Source: Sphaerotilus montanus
GTDB lineage: Bacteria; Pseudomonadota; Gammaproteobacteria; Burkholderiales; Burkholderiaceae_C
NCBI RefSeq assembly: GCF_013410775.1
Contig: NZ_JACCFH010000002.1
Location: 166,317-230,316, forward strand
DNA: 64,000 bases
Reading direction: 5' to 3'
Shown: positions 22,921 through 33,320 of the stretch, piece after piece
Layout of the letters: each line of letters begins with the position of its first letter
Numbering within the stretch: the first letter of the stretch is position 1
Position numbers and translations under genes: made by a program
The notes under the pieces: generated by a model
The model's input: only the letters and a program-made list of their open reading frames with translations
Told to the model about the DNA's origin: nothing
Databases searched by the model: none

Positions 22921-23365
22921 ATTTTGGGCCCTCGTGCTCCCTGGGGCTCTAGTGTCTAGTTGCAGGCTATCGCAGCGTGCCAGTGACGGCGAGAACGGCA
23001 GTCTTGGCGGCCGATTGCCGCAAACCCGCAAAGAGAGAAGTTGTTCACACGAGCGCGCCCGGTCTGGACAGACGCTCTCGTGCCAGCCGTTGACCGCGGA
23101 GAGCGGCAATGCTGCTGGACCTGGCGCGCATGGACTGGCGACACGTGGCCGCGCCGCGTGCTTGGCAGGTATTCAGCTTGTTGAGCCTGCAACTAGCAGG
23201 TCGCTAGTGGCCGACAGCGGTCCGCCAAGGGCTATGGGCTGAGCGGCAGCAAGCGCTGCAATCCAGCCACTCGCTTTGATTGGTCAACTGGCCACCTGGC
23301 AGCGATTGCGGCCCACCACTCGCAGCTACCGAATGGGCGGTTCACCACATCGAACCCCAAACGAA
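22921..23365. other. Intergenic stretch with 13-bp inverted repeat
   Basis: No gene is visible between the gajA start and the brxHI stop. A 13-bp perfect inverted repeat, CTAGTTGCAGGCT (22956-22968) and its complement (23184-23196), encloses 215 bp. The gajA promoter must lie here, but I cannot pick a convincing -35/-10 pair. The repeat could mark a small non-autonomous element, or be chance. Confidence 0.4.
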
Positions 23366-25432
23366 TTAGAGACCGGTGCGCCAGCCCCTTGCAGGAGACG
23401 CACCCTGCGCTGACCTGTCCGACGACAACACGGCAAACAGCCGAGCCATGATGGTCCGGTCCAGCAGTTCCTCCGGAACACAGGCGTGGAACTTGAAACC
23501 CTCCCCGAGCATCACCCGTTCCTGATCAGTCAGTCGAACCTCGGCGTTCCCGTCCAGTTGCCAACCGACTGGGGCTCGAACACTGAGTGCATCGAACCGC
23601 ACCTTCGCGCCATGTTGCCCGGCCTGGTGCGCGAGGGTCCGGTTCTCCCTCGTGCCGGCGAAGGTCCAGGTGCGAGGACCCTGCTCGTCCTGCGTGAGGA
23701 GGATCTGTGTCTGCGGTGTGAGCCCTGTCTCTTCGGCCAACGCTGTCAGGGCCAGCCTGGCACGCCTCGACAGCGTGATGGCGGAAGGGGCACCGCTGGC
23801 CAGGACGGTCCGGATGCCTTGGCACACGTCTCGGCTCAGGCTGCGGGCACTGCCCATCCAGCGCGCCGTGCCGCCTTCCTTGGCGGGTTCCAGCCAGACC
23901 GTGCGCCGCGACCACTCGACGCCGACAACACGCCAGCTCCGCCCGGCCAGCAGCAGGATCCGCTGCGGATGTTCGCCGCTCAACACGGTCGGGTCGATGT
24001 AGCCGACCTCGGCGCTGCCGTGTTTGCCCGTCAGGAGATCGGGTCCACTGAACGATGCCAGCAGATCGCGGTAGTGGCCCCGCCCGTAGTCCTGCTCGGT
24101 GCGAGGGCCGATCCGGATGATGTGTTCAGCCTCGTCAAGAAAGCCCTGACTTACCAGGTGGGTGACCACCCGGGCGATGCCCTGGGGTGGCAACTCTCCA
24201 AACGCACCCTGCAGCAACGTCACCAGTTCGTGGTGCGCCCATTCGCCTCGTTCCAGCGTGGCCGCCAGCGCCTGCTGCGCCACCAGCGGCCAGGGTTCTG
24301 CCGGCGGGATGGCCGCCTCGACCCAGGCTTCAGACCATCGCTGCGTCAGGCCCAGTGCCAGCAGCAGGGCGTCGTCGCTGGTGGTCAGGAACAGGCAGTT
24401 GCGGCGGCTTCCGCTGCGCCGCCCGGTGCGGCCCATGCGTTGCAGGAAGGACGACACCGTCGAGGGGGCATCGATCTGGATCACCCGGTCCAGGTCACCC
24501 ACGTCCAGGCCCAGCTCCAGCGTCGAGGTGGCCACGATGACGCAGTCCTTCTCCTGCGCGAAGGCGGCCTCGGCGAGTCGGCGCTCGGACGCACTCAGCG
24601 AGGCGTGGCTGATGAAGGTCCGCACACCATGACCGCGCAGCAAGCTGCCCAACTGCTCGGCGCTGCTGCGCGAGTCGCAGAACACCAGCCGCTTCTCGCC
24701 ACGGTACAGGCGTGACACGACGATGCCGGCGTTTTCCAGCGAGCCGACATGGTCGATCGTCACGTCGGCGTCGGTGCTGACCTGGGCCTGTCCGACCAAC
24801 TGGCGCTCACCCTGGGGCGCGAACCAGGCCAGCAGCTCCTGCGGGTTGCTGACCGTGGCGGACAGGCCGATGCGCTGCAGTGGCTGGGCGGTGTACTGCG
24901 CCAGGCGATGCATCACCGCCCGCAGGTGCCAGCCACGGTCGTCGGCCGCGAAGGCATGCAGCTCGTCGACGATCACGGCGCGGAGCTGTCCGAACCAGTG
25001 TGTGCGCTCCACCCGGGTCGAGATCAGCATCGCTTCGAGCGACTCGGGCGTCGTCAGCAGGATGTCGGGCGCGTCCTTCATGGCCCGACGTTTGGCGCTC
25101 TGCGACACGTCGCCGTGCCAGACCGCCACGCGCAGGCCGACCAGTCCGGCGTAGTGGGTCAGCCGGTGTTCGAGGTCGTTCAGCAGCGCCTTGATCGGGC
25201 AGATGTACAGCACGCTCGTGGCCGGCCAGCCTTCCAGCAGGATGCGAGAGAGCATCGGCAGGGCTGCAGCCTCTGTCTTGCCGCCTGCCGTGGGGGCCAG
25301 CAGAAGGCAGTGCCTGCCCGACTGGATCGGGGCGATCGCCTCCAGTTGCGTGGGGCGCAACTGGCTCCAGCCCAGCGAGTTGACGACGTGGTACTGCAGC
25401 GCAGGGTGAAGTTGCGCGAAGGCGTCGGTCAC
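23366..25432 (-). CDS. brxHI: BREX type 2 helicase BrxHI (Lhr-like)
   Basis: This 688-residue superfamily 2 helicase is the last gene of the type 2 BREX operon. It starts at GTG 25432, overlapping the brxD stop by 4 bp (GTGA). Visible motifs are LLLAPTAGGKTEAAALPML (Walker A, residues 44-62), VIVDELHAFAADDRGWHL (motif II, DELH, about 152), IGLSATVSNP, VATSTLELGLDVGDLD and QRMGRTGRRSGSR. The layout and the WHL after motif II match Lhr-type helicases. The family is assigned to BrxHI from the operon context. The C-terminal third is specific to this family and has no motif I can name. The gene looks intact. Confidence 0.9.
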   Translation of the reverse strand: MTDAFAQLHPALQYHVVNSLGWSQLRPTQLEAIAPIQSGRHCLLLAPTAGGKTEAAALPMLSRILLEGWPATSVLYICPIKALLNDLEHRLTHYAGLVGLRVAVWHGDVSQSAKRRAMKDAPDILLTTPESLEAMLISTRVERTHWFGQLRAVIVDELHAFAADDRGWHLRAVMHRLAQYTAQPLQRIGLSATVSNPQELLAWFAPQGERQLVGQAQVSTDADVTIDHVGSLENAGIVVSRLYRGEKRLVFCDSRSSAEQLGSLLRGHGVRTFISHASLSASERRLAEAAFAQEKDCVIVATSTLELGLDVGDLDRVIQIDAPSTVSSFLQRMGRTGRRSGSRRNCLFLTTSDDALLLALGLTQRWSEAWVEAAIPPAEPWPLVAQQALAATLERGEWAHHELVTLLQGAFGELPPQGIARVVTHLVSQGFLDEAEHIIRIGPRTEQDYGRGHYRDLLASFSGPDLLTGKHGSAEVGYIDPTVLSGEHPQRILLLAGRSWRVVGVEWSRRTVWLEPAKEGGTARWMGSARSLSRDVCQGIRTVLASGAPSAITLSRRARLALTALAEETGLTPQTQILLTQDEQGPRTWTFAGTRENRTLAHQAGQHGAKVRFDALSVRAPVGWQLDGNAEVRLTDQERVMLGEGFKFHACVPEELLDRTIMARLFAVLSSDRSAQGASPARGWRTGL

Positions 25433-26739
25433 AGTTCGATGTCGTCCACGCTCGACGCCCCGGCGGCGGCACGCTCGACCACCGTCATTTCGTTCTCGGC
25501 CAGCGTCAGCTTGTAGTGCTGGCGCGGGTCGAAGTCGGCGTGCAGGTCGACACGGTCCATCACGTCGGCGACAAGTTTTTTCAGGAACAGACGCGGGGCG
25601 ACGCCCACCTTGCCGCCCAGCCCGCCGGTGACCGCCCGCGCCAGGACTTCGATGTAGCGGTCGTCGACCGTCTGGTGCAGACGGGGCGCATGGGGTCGCC
25701 CCTCGGCGTAGAGATCCCGCACACGGCGTCCGACACACTGGAGTGCTTCGGTGTCGAACGGTGCCAGACGGATCTGCACCGCCCGGGGATTGTCGAACCG
25801 CGCGTCGGTGCTGAAGTCCACGTGCAGGCGCTGGGCCAACGGGAGCAGCCGCTGCACCCCTTGAGGACCGTCGAAGAACGCTGGCGTGCCGGTCACGACG
25901 AGGTAGAGCCCGGGGTAGCGCCCGGCATCGATCTCGTCGATCCACTGCCGCAGTGCATTGAGCCCCTTCTCGCGCGTGTCGGTGCGCATGCGCTGCAGGG
26001 TCTCGACCTCGTCGAGCACCAGCACCAGACCGGCAAAGCCGCTGTCGCGCAGGATGAGCAGCAAGCCGGCCAGGAAGTTGGTCGCCCCGAAATGGTCCAG
26101 ATCGCCCTTGATGCCGGCGGCCCGCTTGACGCTGGCAGCGACGTTGGGCTGGCCCGCCAGCCAACTGATGAGCCCGTCGGCCAACAGGTTGTTGCCTTCG
26201 GCCAGCGCGTGGCGGTAGGTGCGCAACACGGCGGAGAAAGCGGGGGCCGCCTGGCTGATGGCGACGAGTCGGGCTTCCATCAGCGCGTCGGTACTGGCCA
26301 GCAGTTGTTCGGCGTTGTCGGCATCGACCGCGCTGTCGGCCAGCACATCCTGCTCCAGCGCGTAGAACCAGCCGTCGATGACACCCCGGAACGCACCGGT
26401 GGGGGTGTCGGCCGTGCCCAGCCGCTCGACCAGTCGCCGGTAGACCGTCTCCAGCCTGTGCAGCGGCGTCTCGGTCTCGTTGATCTGGACCTCGCTGGCC
26501 GCGAAACCACGGGCTCGGGCACGCTCCTGCAACCAGCGGCCGAAGAAGGTCTTGCCGGTGCCGTACTCGCCGCGCACGGCCTTGAAGCCGCCCGCGCCGG
26601 CGGCCACCCGCGCCAGTTCCTCGTCCAGCGTCGAAGCAAACGGGTCGATGCCGACGGCCAATGCGTCCAGGCCTGCGCTGGGCACCGTGCCGCGACGCAG
26701 GGCGCCGACGATGTCCTCTCGGCGTGCGGTGCTGATCAT
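25429..26739 (-). CDS. brxD: BREX system ATP-binding protein BrxD
   Basis: This 436-residue P-loop ATPase is the BrxD component of type 2/3 BREX. The Walker A is VRGEYGTGKTFFGRWL (residues 55-70) and the Walker B is LVLVLDEVETLQRMR (about 240). DEVETLQR, followed by NALRQWIDEID and LYLVVTGTPAFFDG, is the pattern I associate with this ATPase family. The start overlaps the pglZ stop by 4 bp and the stop overlaps brxHI by 4 bp, so it is made with both. Its exact job in BREX is not established; an AAA+ remodelling role is inferred from the family. Confidence 0.9.
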   Translation of the reverse strand: MISTARREDIVGALRRGTVPSAGLDALAVGIDPFASTLDEELARVAAGAGGFKAVRGEYGTGKTFFGRWLQERARARGFAASEVQINETETPLHRLETVYRRLVERLGTADTPTGAFRGVIDGWFYALEQDVLADSAVDADNAEQLLASTDALMEARLVAISQAAPAFSAVLRTYRHALAEGNNLLADGLISWLAGQPNVAASVKRAAGIKGDLDHFGATNFLAGLLLILRDSGFAGLVLVLDEVETLQRMRTDTREKGLNALRQWIDEIDAGRYPGLYLVVTGTPAFFDGPQGVQRLLPLAQRLHVDFSTDARFDNPRAVQIRLAPFDTEALQCVGRRVRDLYAEGRPHAPRLHQTVDDRYIEVLARAVTGGLGGKVGVAPRLFLKKLVADVMDRVDLHADFDPRQHYKLTLAENEMTVVERAAAGASSVDDIEL

Positions 26740-29546
26740 GGACGACCTCCTGTGGCCTTGGCACCGATCTGGAACTGCTGCACCAGCAGCACGCGGTTCA
26801 GCACCACGGTGCCCGCCGTCTCATCGACGCCGAGGATGGCGGCCTGGTCCACGTTCAGCAGACGCCGCATGGCGCTCAGCAGGCCCGTCAGGCGCATCTC
26901 CGTCAATGCCATCCGCTGTGCCAGCGCGGTGCGCGACAGCTTGCCGCCCCGCTCGTCGAGCGCGCCCAGCAACTGCCGCACCTGTTCGTCCGGCGGCGCC
27001 ACGCGCGCCGCCAACTGGCGCTGCGAAGCATAGATCGGGCTGCGCAACAGAGTGCCAATCCAGTCTTCGGGAGCTGCGGCTGGACGGGGTACAGGCGCTG
27101 ATGTCGATCTCTGTGCCGATGCCGGTGCCAACACCGGGGTGGGAATCGGCAGGGCCACCGAAGCCGCGCCGAACAGGTCGATCTGGTCCTTCTGCGGCGC
27201 GACCGCCCGGCGGGATGCCGTGCGCGGTGCGGGCGCCTCCGGCACAGGTGAGGCAGGCGCCGCGGCGGGCAGCGGCGGCAGCTCCCACCAATCCGGCTGT
27301 GCAGGCGATGCGGTCTGCCACCCCGGCAGCGACAGACCGTGCGGCACGAGCACGTTCAGCGGCACGGTCACTTCCTGCGGGGACACGCCGCCGTGGTAGC
27401 CGTTCTTGCGCCCGGCGTAGCGGGTGCGCTCGCCCCACAGCCCCACCATGCCGACCGCGCCGGTGGGGGCGTCGGGCACCACCACCCGACCACCGGACAG
27501 CGCAACCTCGTCGGGCGCCCGGGCATCCAGCCCCGGTCGCCAGCGGTCGCTCTTGCCGCCGGTCAGCGCACGGGTGGCGTCTTCGAGCAGGTGGCCGTGG
27601 TCGGCGGTGACCACGATGACGCGGCGGGCCTCGCGGGCCTCGTGCAGCAGCGGCAGCAGCAGGCGCAGGTCGTCCAGCGACCAGCGCTGGTGCAACTGGT
27701 CCGGGCCGCTCAGGTGGTCGTCCACCGCGTTGTAGACCACGCCGACGACCCGGGGGCCTGTGGCGGCCAATGCCGCGCGCACCGTGAGCGACAGGTTGGT
27801 CTCTTCCGCCAGATCACCCTTGTGGAACAGCCGTGGCGGTGCTTCGGGTTTGCTGTGGGCCAGCAGGGCTTGGTGGCTGACGAAGGCCGACTTCTCCTGG
27901 CCACTCGCACCGGTGGTGAGGCGGCCGCAAAGCAGGCTGGCCCGGCTGACCTCGGTGATGGTGGGCAAGGCGGCCACACCGACCAGCGCGCGCCCGAGGT
28001 CCGTCCGCACCACCTCGGTCCAGCCCAGGCGGGCAACCTGGGCCAACAGCTCCCGGCAGATGCTCGTGCTCAGCCCGTCCATCACCAGCAGCAGCACCGG
28101 CTGAGCCGCCGCCAGTGGGGCCAGCACCTGCTCCAGCACCCGCTCGACCGGCACGGTGCGGCCGCCGAGGGCTCCGCTGGTGTGTGGCCCGTGGGTGTGT
28201 GACCCGCGGGCGTTCCATTCGACCAGGTGCTGGGCGAAGGTGCGCGCGAAGGCATCGCGGCGGACGATCACGGCGTCGCGGACGGCGGCGTAGGCGCGGG
28301 ACAGCTCCGGCAGGTCATCGCCCCCGAGCAGGCGAAACCGCGCCCAGTCAAGGAAGGCCCCGTCGTCGGCCTGCCAGGCCACCGCGTCCGGCAGCGTCAC
28401 CGCATCGGGCGCCGGACTGCACAGCCAGCGGGCGATGCGCCGCGACATCTCGACGCGGTCCATGCGCTGCGGTTGCGTGGCGCCCAGCCGGTGCCGCAAC
28501 ACCTCGTCTGCCTGGCGTTCCACGTCGGCCAGCCGGGTGGTGTCGGGTGCCTGCACATGGTCGGACAGGTTGGCGGCATAGCGGCGCATGCGCTGGGCCA
28601 GGCCTTGTGGCAGGGCGTCGCTCAGGTGGGCGTGCTCACCGATCTGCAACTCGACCAGCAGCGCATCCGCCCGTTCGAGCAGGGCCCGGCTCAGTTCCGG
28701 ACCAAGGCCTGCCAGCGCCTGCTCGGCTGCGTGGGCCCAGGCCCGCCCCTCCGCACGGGCCACGGTGCGGCCCTCGACATAACGTTCCAGTCGGATCGCG
28801 GCCGCCCCCAGCGCGGTCAGTCCTTCGTCCTGCGCCGCGAACACCACCCCGCAGGCCAGCCCCAGCGGCAAGGCGTCGGCGGTGCGCCCACCTTCGACGC
28901 AGGCCAGCACCAGTGCCCCGGCCGAGCCAGCGGCGTCGGCGAGCCACTGCAGCACATCCCGCCGCGGGGCCGCCGGCAGCAGGTTCAGCGACACCTCCGC
29001 CCGCGGCTGCGCCGACCATTGCAGCAGGGAGACCGTGTCCGGCCGCGCCGACGGCAGGCCCAGAAAGCGCCGCAGCACCTCCCGCCATGCCGTGTCCAGG
29101 TCGAGGAAGCCGCTGGTGACGGCGGGGTAGGGGCCTTGCGCCGTGCCGTCAATCAGCCACTGCGGCATCCACGGGTAGCGGCCCAGGCGGGCGTCGGTGT
29201 CCCCGGCCTGGAAGAGCTGGCGCACCATGTCCCAGCCTTCGGGCTGGAACACCTGCCCGCGGAACAGCCGCGCGGCGATGTCCTCGGCGACCTCGTGCGT
29301 GCGCAGAGGCGTGAGCAGCAGCAGGCCGAGCCCGGTGCTGGCAGCGTCTTCTTCTGTGCTGCACAGGGCCTCGCGCATCGCCAGCGACGACTCGCACCAG
29401 CGCAGCGCAAAGGTGCGCCCGCGCTGGCTGACCGTCTCGGGCCAGGGCTGGCGGGTGGCCGCGCGGATGGCCACAGCAGTGGCCCTGGCATCGCTGGCCA
29501 GCAGGCGATCGAGCTGCGCGGTGATCTGGGCGGTGGACAGGCTCAT
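26736..29546 (-). CDS. pglZ: BREX type 2 phosphatase-like protein PglZ
   Basis: PglZ is the hallmark BREX protein, with an alkaline-phosphatase-like domain. This copy has 936 residues. The core lies around residues 480-750: VLLLVMDGLSTSICREL (metal-binding D, about 490), LPTITEVSRASLLCG, GVVYNAVDDHLSGP, VIVVTADHGHLLED (about 645) and YHGGVSPQEVTVPL. These metal-binding Asp and His positions are all kept. An Ala/Pro-rich linker follows, then a C-terminal helical region. The start overlaps the pglY stop by 4 bp. The gene is undamaged, although the methyltransferase of the same operon is split. Confidence 0.94.
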   Translation of the reverse strand: MSLSTAQITAQLDRLLASDARATAVAIRAATRQPWPETVSQRGRTFALRWCESSLAMREALCSTEEDAASTGLGLLLLTPLRTHEVAEDIAARLFRGQVFQPEGWDMVRQLFQAGDTDARLGRYPWMPQWLIDGTAQGPYPAVTSGFLDLDTAWREVLRRFLGLPSARPDTVSLLQWSAQPRAEVSLNLLPAAPRRDVLQWLADAAGSAGALVLACVEGGRTADALPLGLACGVVFAAQDEGLTALGAAAIRLERYVEGRTVARAEGRAWAHAAEQALAGLGPELSRALLERADALLVELQIGEHAHLSDALPQGLAQRMRRYAANLSDHVQAPDTTRLADVERQADEVLRHRLGATQPQRMDRVEMSRRIARWLCSPAPDAVTLPDAVAWQADDGAFLDWARFRLLGGDDLPELSRAYAAVRDAVIVRRDAFARTFAQHLVEWNARGSHTHGPHTSGALGGRTVPVERVLEQVLAPLAAAQPVLLLVMDGLSTSICRELLAQVARLGWTEVVRTDLGRALVGVAALPTITEVSRASLLCGRLTTGASGQEKSAFVSHQALLAHSKPEAPPRLFHKGDLAEETNLSLTVRAALAATGPRVVGVVYNAVDDHLSGPDQLHQRWSLDDLRLLLPLLHEAREARRVIVVTADHGHLLEDATRALTGGKSDRWRPGLDARAPDEVALSGGRVVVPDAPTGAVGMVGLWGERTRYAGRKNGYHGGVSPQEVTVPLNVLVPHGLSLPGWQTASPAQPDWWELPPLPAAAPASPVPEAPAPRTASRRAVAPQKDQIDLFGAASVALPIPTPVLAPASAQRSTSAPVPRPAAAPEDWIGTLLRSPIYASQRQLAARVAPPDEQVRQLLGALDERGGKLSRTALAQRMALTEMRLTGLLSAMRRLLNVDQAAILGVDETAGTVVLNRVLLVQQFQIGAKATGGRP

Positions 29547-32500
29547 GGCCGGGTGCTCTTGCGTTCCAGGCGCCAGCTCAGGGTCAGCTCCAGGTCGTGT
29601 TCACGGCTCATGCGGGTTTTAAGCGCGTCCAGGGCTTCGGTCGCTGCGGTGCCGCTGAGCTGGCTGCGCTGGGCTTCCTCCACCAGCACGGTGCAGGCTT
29701 GTGGCGGCGGCGGGGGCAGCACGATCGGCGAGGGTGGTGGCGCCGGTACCGGTGGTGACACCGTGGGATCGATGTGGGGCGGTACAGGCGAGACCACAGG
29801 CACAGGGGCCGGCGCCGGCGCCACGGCCGCCAGCAGCCGCATCGCGTCGCGTTCCAGCTCCGTCAGGCGCGCCCGCAGCGGCACGACATGTTCATCGCTG
29901 GTCAAGACATCAGCCAACCGGCTCGTCAGCGCCATGGCGGCGTCACGTCGGTGGTCCTGCAGCGGTCGCACGGCTTCGAACAGCGCCCACGGCCCGCTCG
30001 ACAGGCCATCGGCACAGACCGCCGCGGTGGCCATGGCCTGACTGACCGCGGCCTCGGACGTCTGCAGCACGGCCGTGGCCAGGGTGCGCACCACGCTTTC
30101 TTCCGGCGCCTGGACCAGCGCGGCCAACAGGGCCTGGGCCGACTCGGCTGTCTGCTGGCGTGCGCTGGACACCTCGGGGGCCCAGGTCGCAGTCCGACTG
30201 CGCAAGCGGCTCACGAGCTGGCCGACTGCGTCGCGCCGGTTGACCGCGGCCTTGCGCAGGTCTTCGGCGAGCCGGCCGGCGTTCGCGGCGTTCAGCGTCA
30301 GGGCCGGGGTCAGGCCGAACAGCCGACCGGCACGCTGTCGCGCAAGCTCCCAGTGCGCCGGCTCGGGCAGCACCTGCTCGCGCAGTTCCATGTCGTCGCT
30401 CAGCGCACTGTCGATGCCGACCTCCACTGGCCCCCCGCGCAGCATGAAGCGCCGGTTCGATTGCGCAGCAAACACGAGGATGATCAGCCGGCGAAGCTCC
30501 TCCACCAGCCCCATCGGGGTGGGCGAGTCGATCCACTGGCGCAGCCGTCCCACCGTGACCGGGCCGCCGCCGTCGCGGGCCAGGCAGCGGTTGAAATGGC
30601 TCAGCCAGTGCGGCTCCACCAGCAACGGGTGCTCGCCCATCTGGCCGATCCGGGCCGGCCCGACGACCGCGCGCAGCAGGCGCCGCATCGCCGCGTCGTC
30701 CACCAGCGTGCGTCCGCCCGGCGCCTCGATCGCCTGCAGCAGCACCGGCCAGAGCTTGCGCACCAGGCCGGGCTTGATCTCGGTGTCGAACTCGGGGTGC
30801 GCCGGGAACTGGTGGGCGAAGAGCTGTCCGAGCAACTGGTCGAACGCGCCCCGGAAATCCGCCCCCACCGGCGGACGTGGCGACAGCGTCGTGTCGAGCG
30901 AGCGGAACTGCTGGTCCGGCGCGAGCGGCTCGGTCACGGCGTCGTGTGGCTCGGGGCTGAGCCCGTAGGCCACGTCGAGCTGCGAGCGCAGCTTCAGGCG
31001 CAGCTGGTCGAGCTGGTTGCGGGCCAGGGCCTTGGCCTGCACCCGGTCCACGAAGGACAGGTGGCTGGCGTAGGAGTCGAACCGGTCGCCCTGCAGCACA
31101 TGGTCCAGCACCACCAGCCGCCCCAGGTCGGACAGCGCCTTCGGGCTCAGCGCCGAGGGCAGCCAGACCAGCGTGCGCGTGTCACCGCCGCGGTACTCGC
31201 GCAGCCGGGCCAGCGCGTCCTTCGGGCCGTGGTGGCTGTCGTCGAAGGGGAAGTCCAGCACCACGCTCCAGCCCTCGCCGCGTCCGCGCAGCCGGTCGTC
31301 GGCCAGGTCGCGCACGTTCTCGAACAGCAGGTCGATCTCGCGCCGTGTGCCGCGCCAGTCGAAGGCGTAGCGCACGAACAGGCCCGCGCCGTCGCTGATG
31401 CCGAGCTGGTCGAACAGCGTCTCGCGCACCTTGCGGCGGCGGTTGCCGGTGTTGTCGTTGGCCTCGGCCGCGCGCAGGATGGGCTCGATGTCCACGCCGG
31501 TCACCTGGATCGACACCACCGCGTTCACGTCGTCGGTGATCTTGATCTCGCCGATCTCCGAGGCCCAGTCGCGGCACTTGCGCATCACGTCCTGCGACTC
31601 GCGCCCGGGGATGGGCGAGCGGAAGGTGCCGTGGTTGAGTGCGGCCAGCCGGGTGGCGGTGAGTGCCTTGAGTGACTCGACCTCGGGCACGAGCGCACCG
31701 AGCAGCAGCGTCTTGAGCAGCCGGGCGTCGTTGCGCAGGTTGCGGGCAGCGGTCGCCTCGGCCTGACCCAGCTTGATCGCCTCCCAGGTCACGCCGTGCT
31801 GACGCTCCAGCATCGGCAGCAGGCGCTGGCCGTACAGGCGCTTGGCGTTCTCGAAGTGCAGCCGCATGCCTTCGGAAAACGGCTCATCCCCTTCGGTGAT
31901 CGCGTCCCACAGGTCGCCGACCGGGATCAACTGCCCGAGCGCCAGGTCCTCGCGCCGGTCCACCAGCAACTGCAGCATCAGCTTCAGCGCCGTGCGCTCG
32001 CGCTGCAGTGCCGCCGACACGGCGATCAGCGTCTGCACCAGCGCGGGCGAGAACGGGTAGACCTTGCGGAACATCTCCCGGTCGGCGGTGGTGGTCAGCA
32101 GCGTGTCGAGCACGTCCTTGCGCACCCGCAGCGTGTCGTCGAAGGCGCCTTGCAGCGTCAACCGGGCGGCCTCGCTCACCGGCCTGAGCACGCGCTTCTC
32201 GGCGATGGCGGGCAGGTTGCGGTCCTCCAGCGTGATGCGGTGGAACCGTGCCTCCCAGTGCTTGAGCACGTCGCTGAACTGCACCTGCACCGAGCCGGCC
32301 AGGTTCTCGCCGACGAGGTCGCGCAGGTCGCGCTGCCGGGCGACGAAGCTGACCAGCGGGATCGGCCGGTCGGCGTTGGTGGCCTCGACCAGCTTGACCA
32401 GCTTGGTGCCCTCGCGGCTGACGAAACCCACGTCCGCGGCATGGCTGGCCAGCCACAGCACCAGCTCGTCGAGGAACAGGATGACCGCGTCATAGCCCAG

Positions 32501-33283
32501 GCGCTGGGCGTGCTTGCTGAGGATGGACAGGCCGTCGTCGAGCGAGACGTAGGACTCGCCCGTGCCCGCCAGCGTGCGGTAGGCCGAGAAATACTGGCTG
32601 ATCAGGTCGCTCACCAGCCGCGCACGCTCTTCGCCGTTCGGTGGCTCCAGTTGCGCGGCATCGAAGCTCGTCGCGTCCCAGCCGCTGTCGAAGTCGCCCC
32701 AGCCGTGGCCGGTGTCCGCCGTCGCCTCGCTGGGCTGCCGAGGTGCCTGGTTGAGCTGCTCGAAGAAGGCGGCGTCGCCCATGCGCAGGCGCAGCTCCCG
32801 TGCGTCCCGGAACAGCCCTTCGGCCAGGTAGAAGCCGGGCACCGGTGCATCCGGGTGGCGCTGGCGGACGAATTCGGCGTACTGCCCGAGGATGGCCGAC
32901 TCCATGTCGCGCGCGCCGATCATGTGGTACGGCACCAGCAGGAAGCGCCGCCCGGTCGTCCAGCCATGGCGGGCCACCACGTCGGCCAGCTCGGGCGTGG
33001 CGCGGGCCTGGGTGTTGCCGGCCAGCAGCAGGTTCAGCACCGCCATGAAGTGGCTCTTGCCCGAGCCGAAGCTGCCGTGCAGGTAGGCCGCCTTGCTGCC
33101 ACCCGTCTGCACCGCCTGCTGGATGAAGCCCAGCGCGTTGCTGAACGCATCGACGAGCTGCGGCGTCACGACGTAGTCGCGCAGCGTCTGCTCGGGCTGC
33201 GTCACGCCCTGGCTCAGTTGCAGGACGAAGTCGCCCTGGTGGACCCGCTCGGGGATGTGGATGAGGTCTTTGAGCAGGGTCAT
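29543..33283 (-). CDS. pglY: BREX type 2 ATPase PglY
   Basis: This 1246-residue P-loop ATPase occupies the position of PglY, the BrxC counterpart in type 2 BREX. The Walker A reads YLHGSFGSGKSHFMAVLN (residues 67-84), and YDAVILFLDELVLWLAS at about 265-281 is the Walker B. Large helical regions follow, and a proline-rich stretch (PAPAPVPVVSPVPP and a second run) sits near residue 1170, before a short C-terminal domain. The length and motifs fit the family. The Shine-Dalgarno is weak. A 62-bp AT-rich gap separates it from fic, so it may have its own weak promoter there. It is coupled to pglZ by a 4-bp overlap. Confidence 0.92.
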   Translation of the reverse strand: MTLLKDLIHIPERVHQGDFVLQLSQGVTQPEQTLRDYVVTPQLVDAFSNALGFIQQAVQTGGSKAAYLHGSFGSGKSHFMAVLNLLLAGNTQARATPELADVVARHGWTTGRRFLLVPYHMIGARDMESAILGQYAEFVRQRHPDAPVPGFYLAEGLFRDARELRLRMGDAAFFEQLNQAPRQPSEATADTGHGWGDFDSGWDATSFDAAQLEPPNGEERARLVSDLISQYFSAYRTLAGTGESYVSLDDGLSILSKHAQRLGYDAVILFLDELVLWLASHAADVGFVSREGTKLVKLVEATNADRPIPLVSFVARQRDLRDLVGENLAGSVQVQFSDVLKHWEARFHRITLEDRNLPAIAEKRVLRPVSEAARLTLQGAFDDTLRVRKDVLDTLLTTTADREMFRKVYPFSPALVQTLIAVSAALQRERTALKLMLQLLVDRREDLALGQLIPVGDLWDAITEGDEPFSEGMRLHFENAKRLYGQRLLPMLERQHGVTWEAIKLGQAEATAARNLRNDARLLKTLLLGALVPEVESLKALTATRLAALNHGTFRSPIPGRESQDVMRKCRDWASEIGEIKITDDVNAVVSIQVTGVDIEPILRAAEANDNTGNRRRKVRETLFDQLGISDGAGLFVRYAFDWRGTRREIDLLFENVRDLADDRLRGRGEGWSVVLDFPFDDSHHGPKDALARLREYRGGDTRTLVWLPSALSPKALSDLGRLVVLDHVLQGDRFDSYASHLSFVDRVQAKALARNQLDQLRLKLRSQLDVAYGLSPEPHDAVTEPLAPDQQFRSLDTTLSPRPPVGADFRGAFDQLLGQLFAHQFPAHPEFDTEIKPGLVRKLWPVLLQAIEAPGGRTLVDDAAMRRLLRAVVGPARIGQMGEHPLLVEPHWLSHFNRCLARDGGGPVTVGRLRQWIDSPTPMGLVEELRRLIILVFAAQSNRRFMLRGGPVEVGIDSALSDDMELREQVLPEPAHWELARQRAGRLFGLTPALTLNAANAGRLAEDLRKAAVNRRDAVGQLVSRLRSRTATWAPEVSSARQQTAESAQALLAALVQAPEESVVRTLATAVLQTSEAAVSQAMATAAVCADGLSSGPWALFEAVRPLQDHRRDAAMALTSRLADVLTSDEHVVPLRARLTELERDAMRLLAAVAPAPAPVPVVSPVPPHIDPTVSPPVPAPPPSPIVLPPPPPQACTVLVEEAQRSQLSGTAATEALDALKTRMSREHDLELTLSWRLERKSTRP

Positions 33284-33320
33284 GGGTGCGAATAGGTTCT
33301 CTGAACGAACATGTGGCGAT

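Noticed and set aside
20782..23109. Longer GajA starting upstream of 22920
   Set aside because: The added 63 residues are low-complexity and non-homologous in style; ATG 22920 has a GAGGG site and begins the conserved MHISKLTLVNYRNF.
29774..31675. 633-codon open frame on the plus strand
   Set aside because: It is antisense to pglY and shows no recognisable motif.
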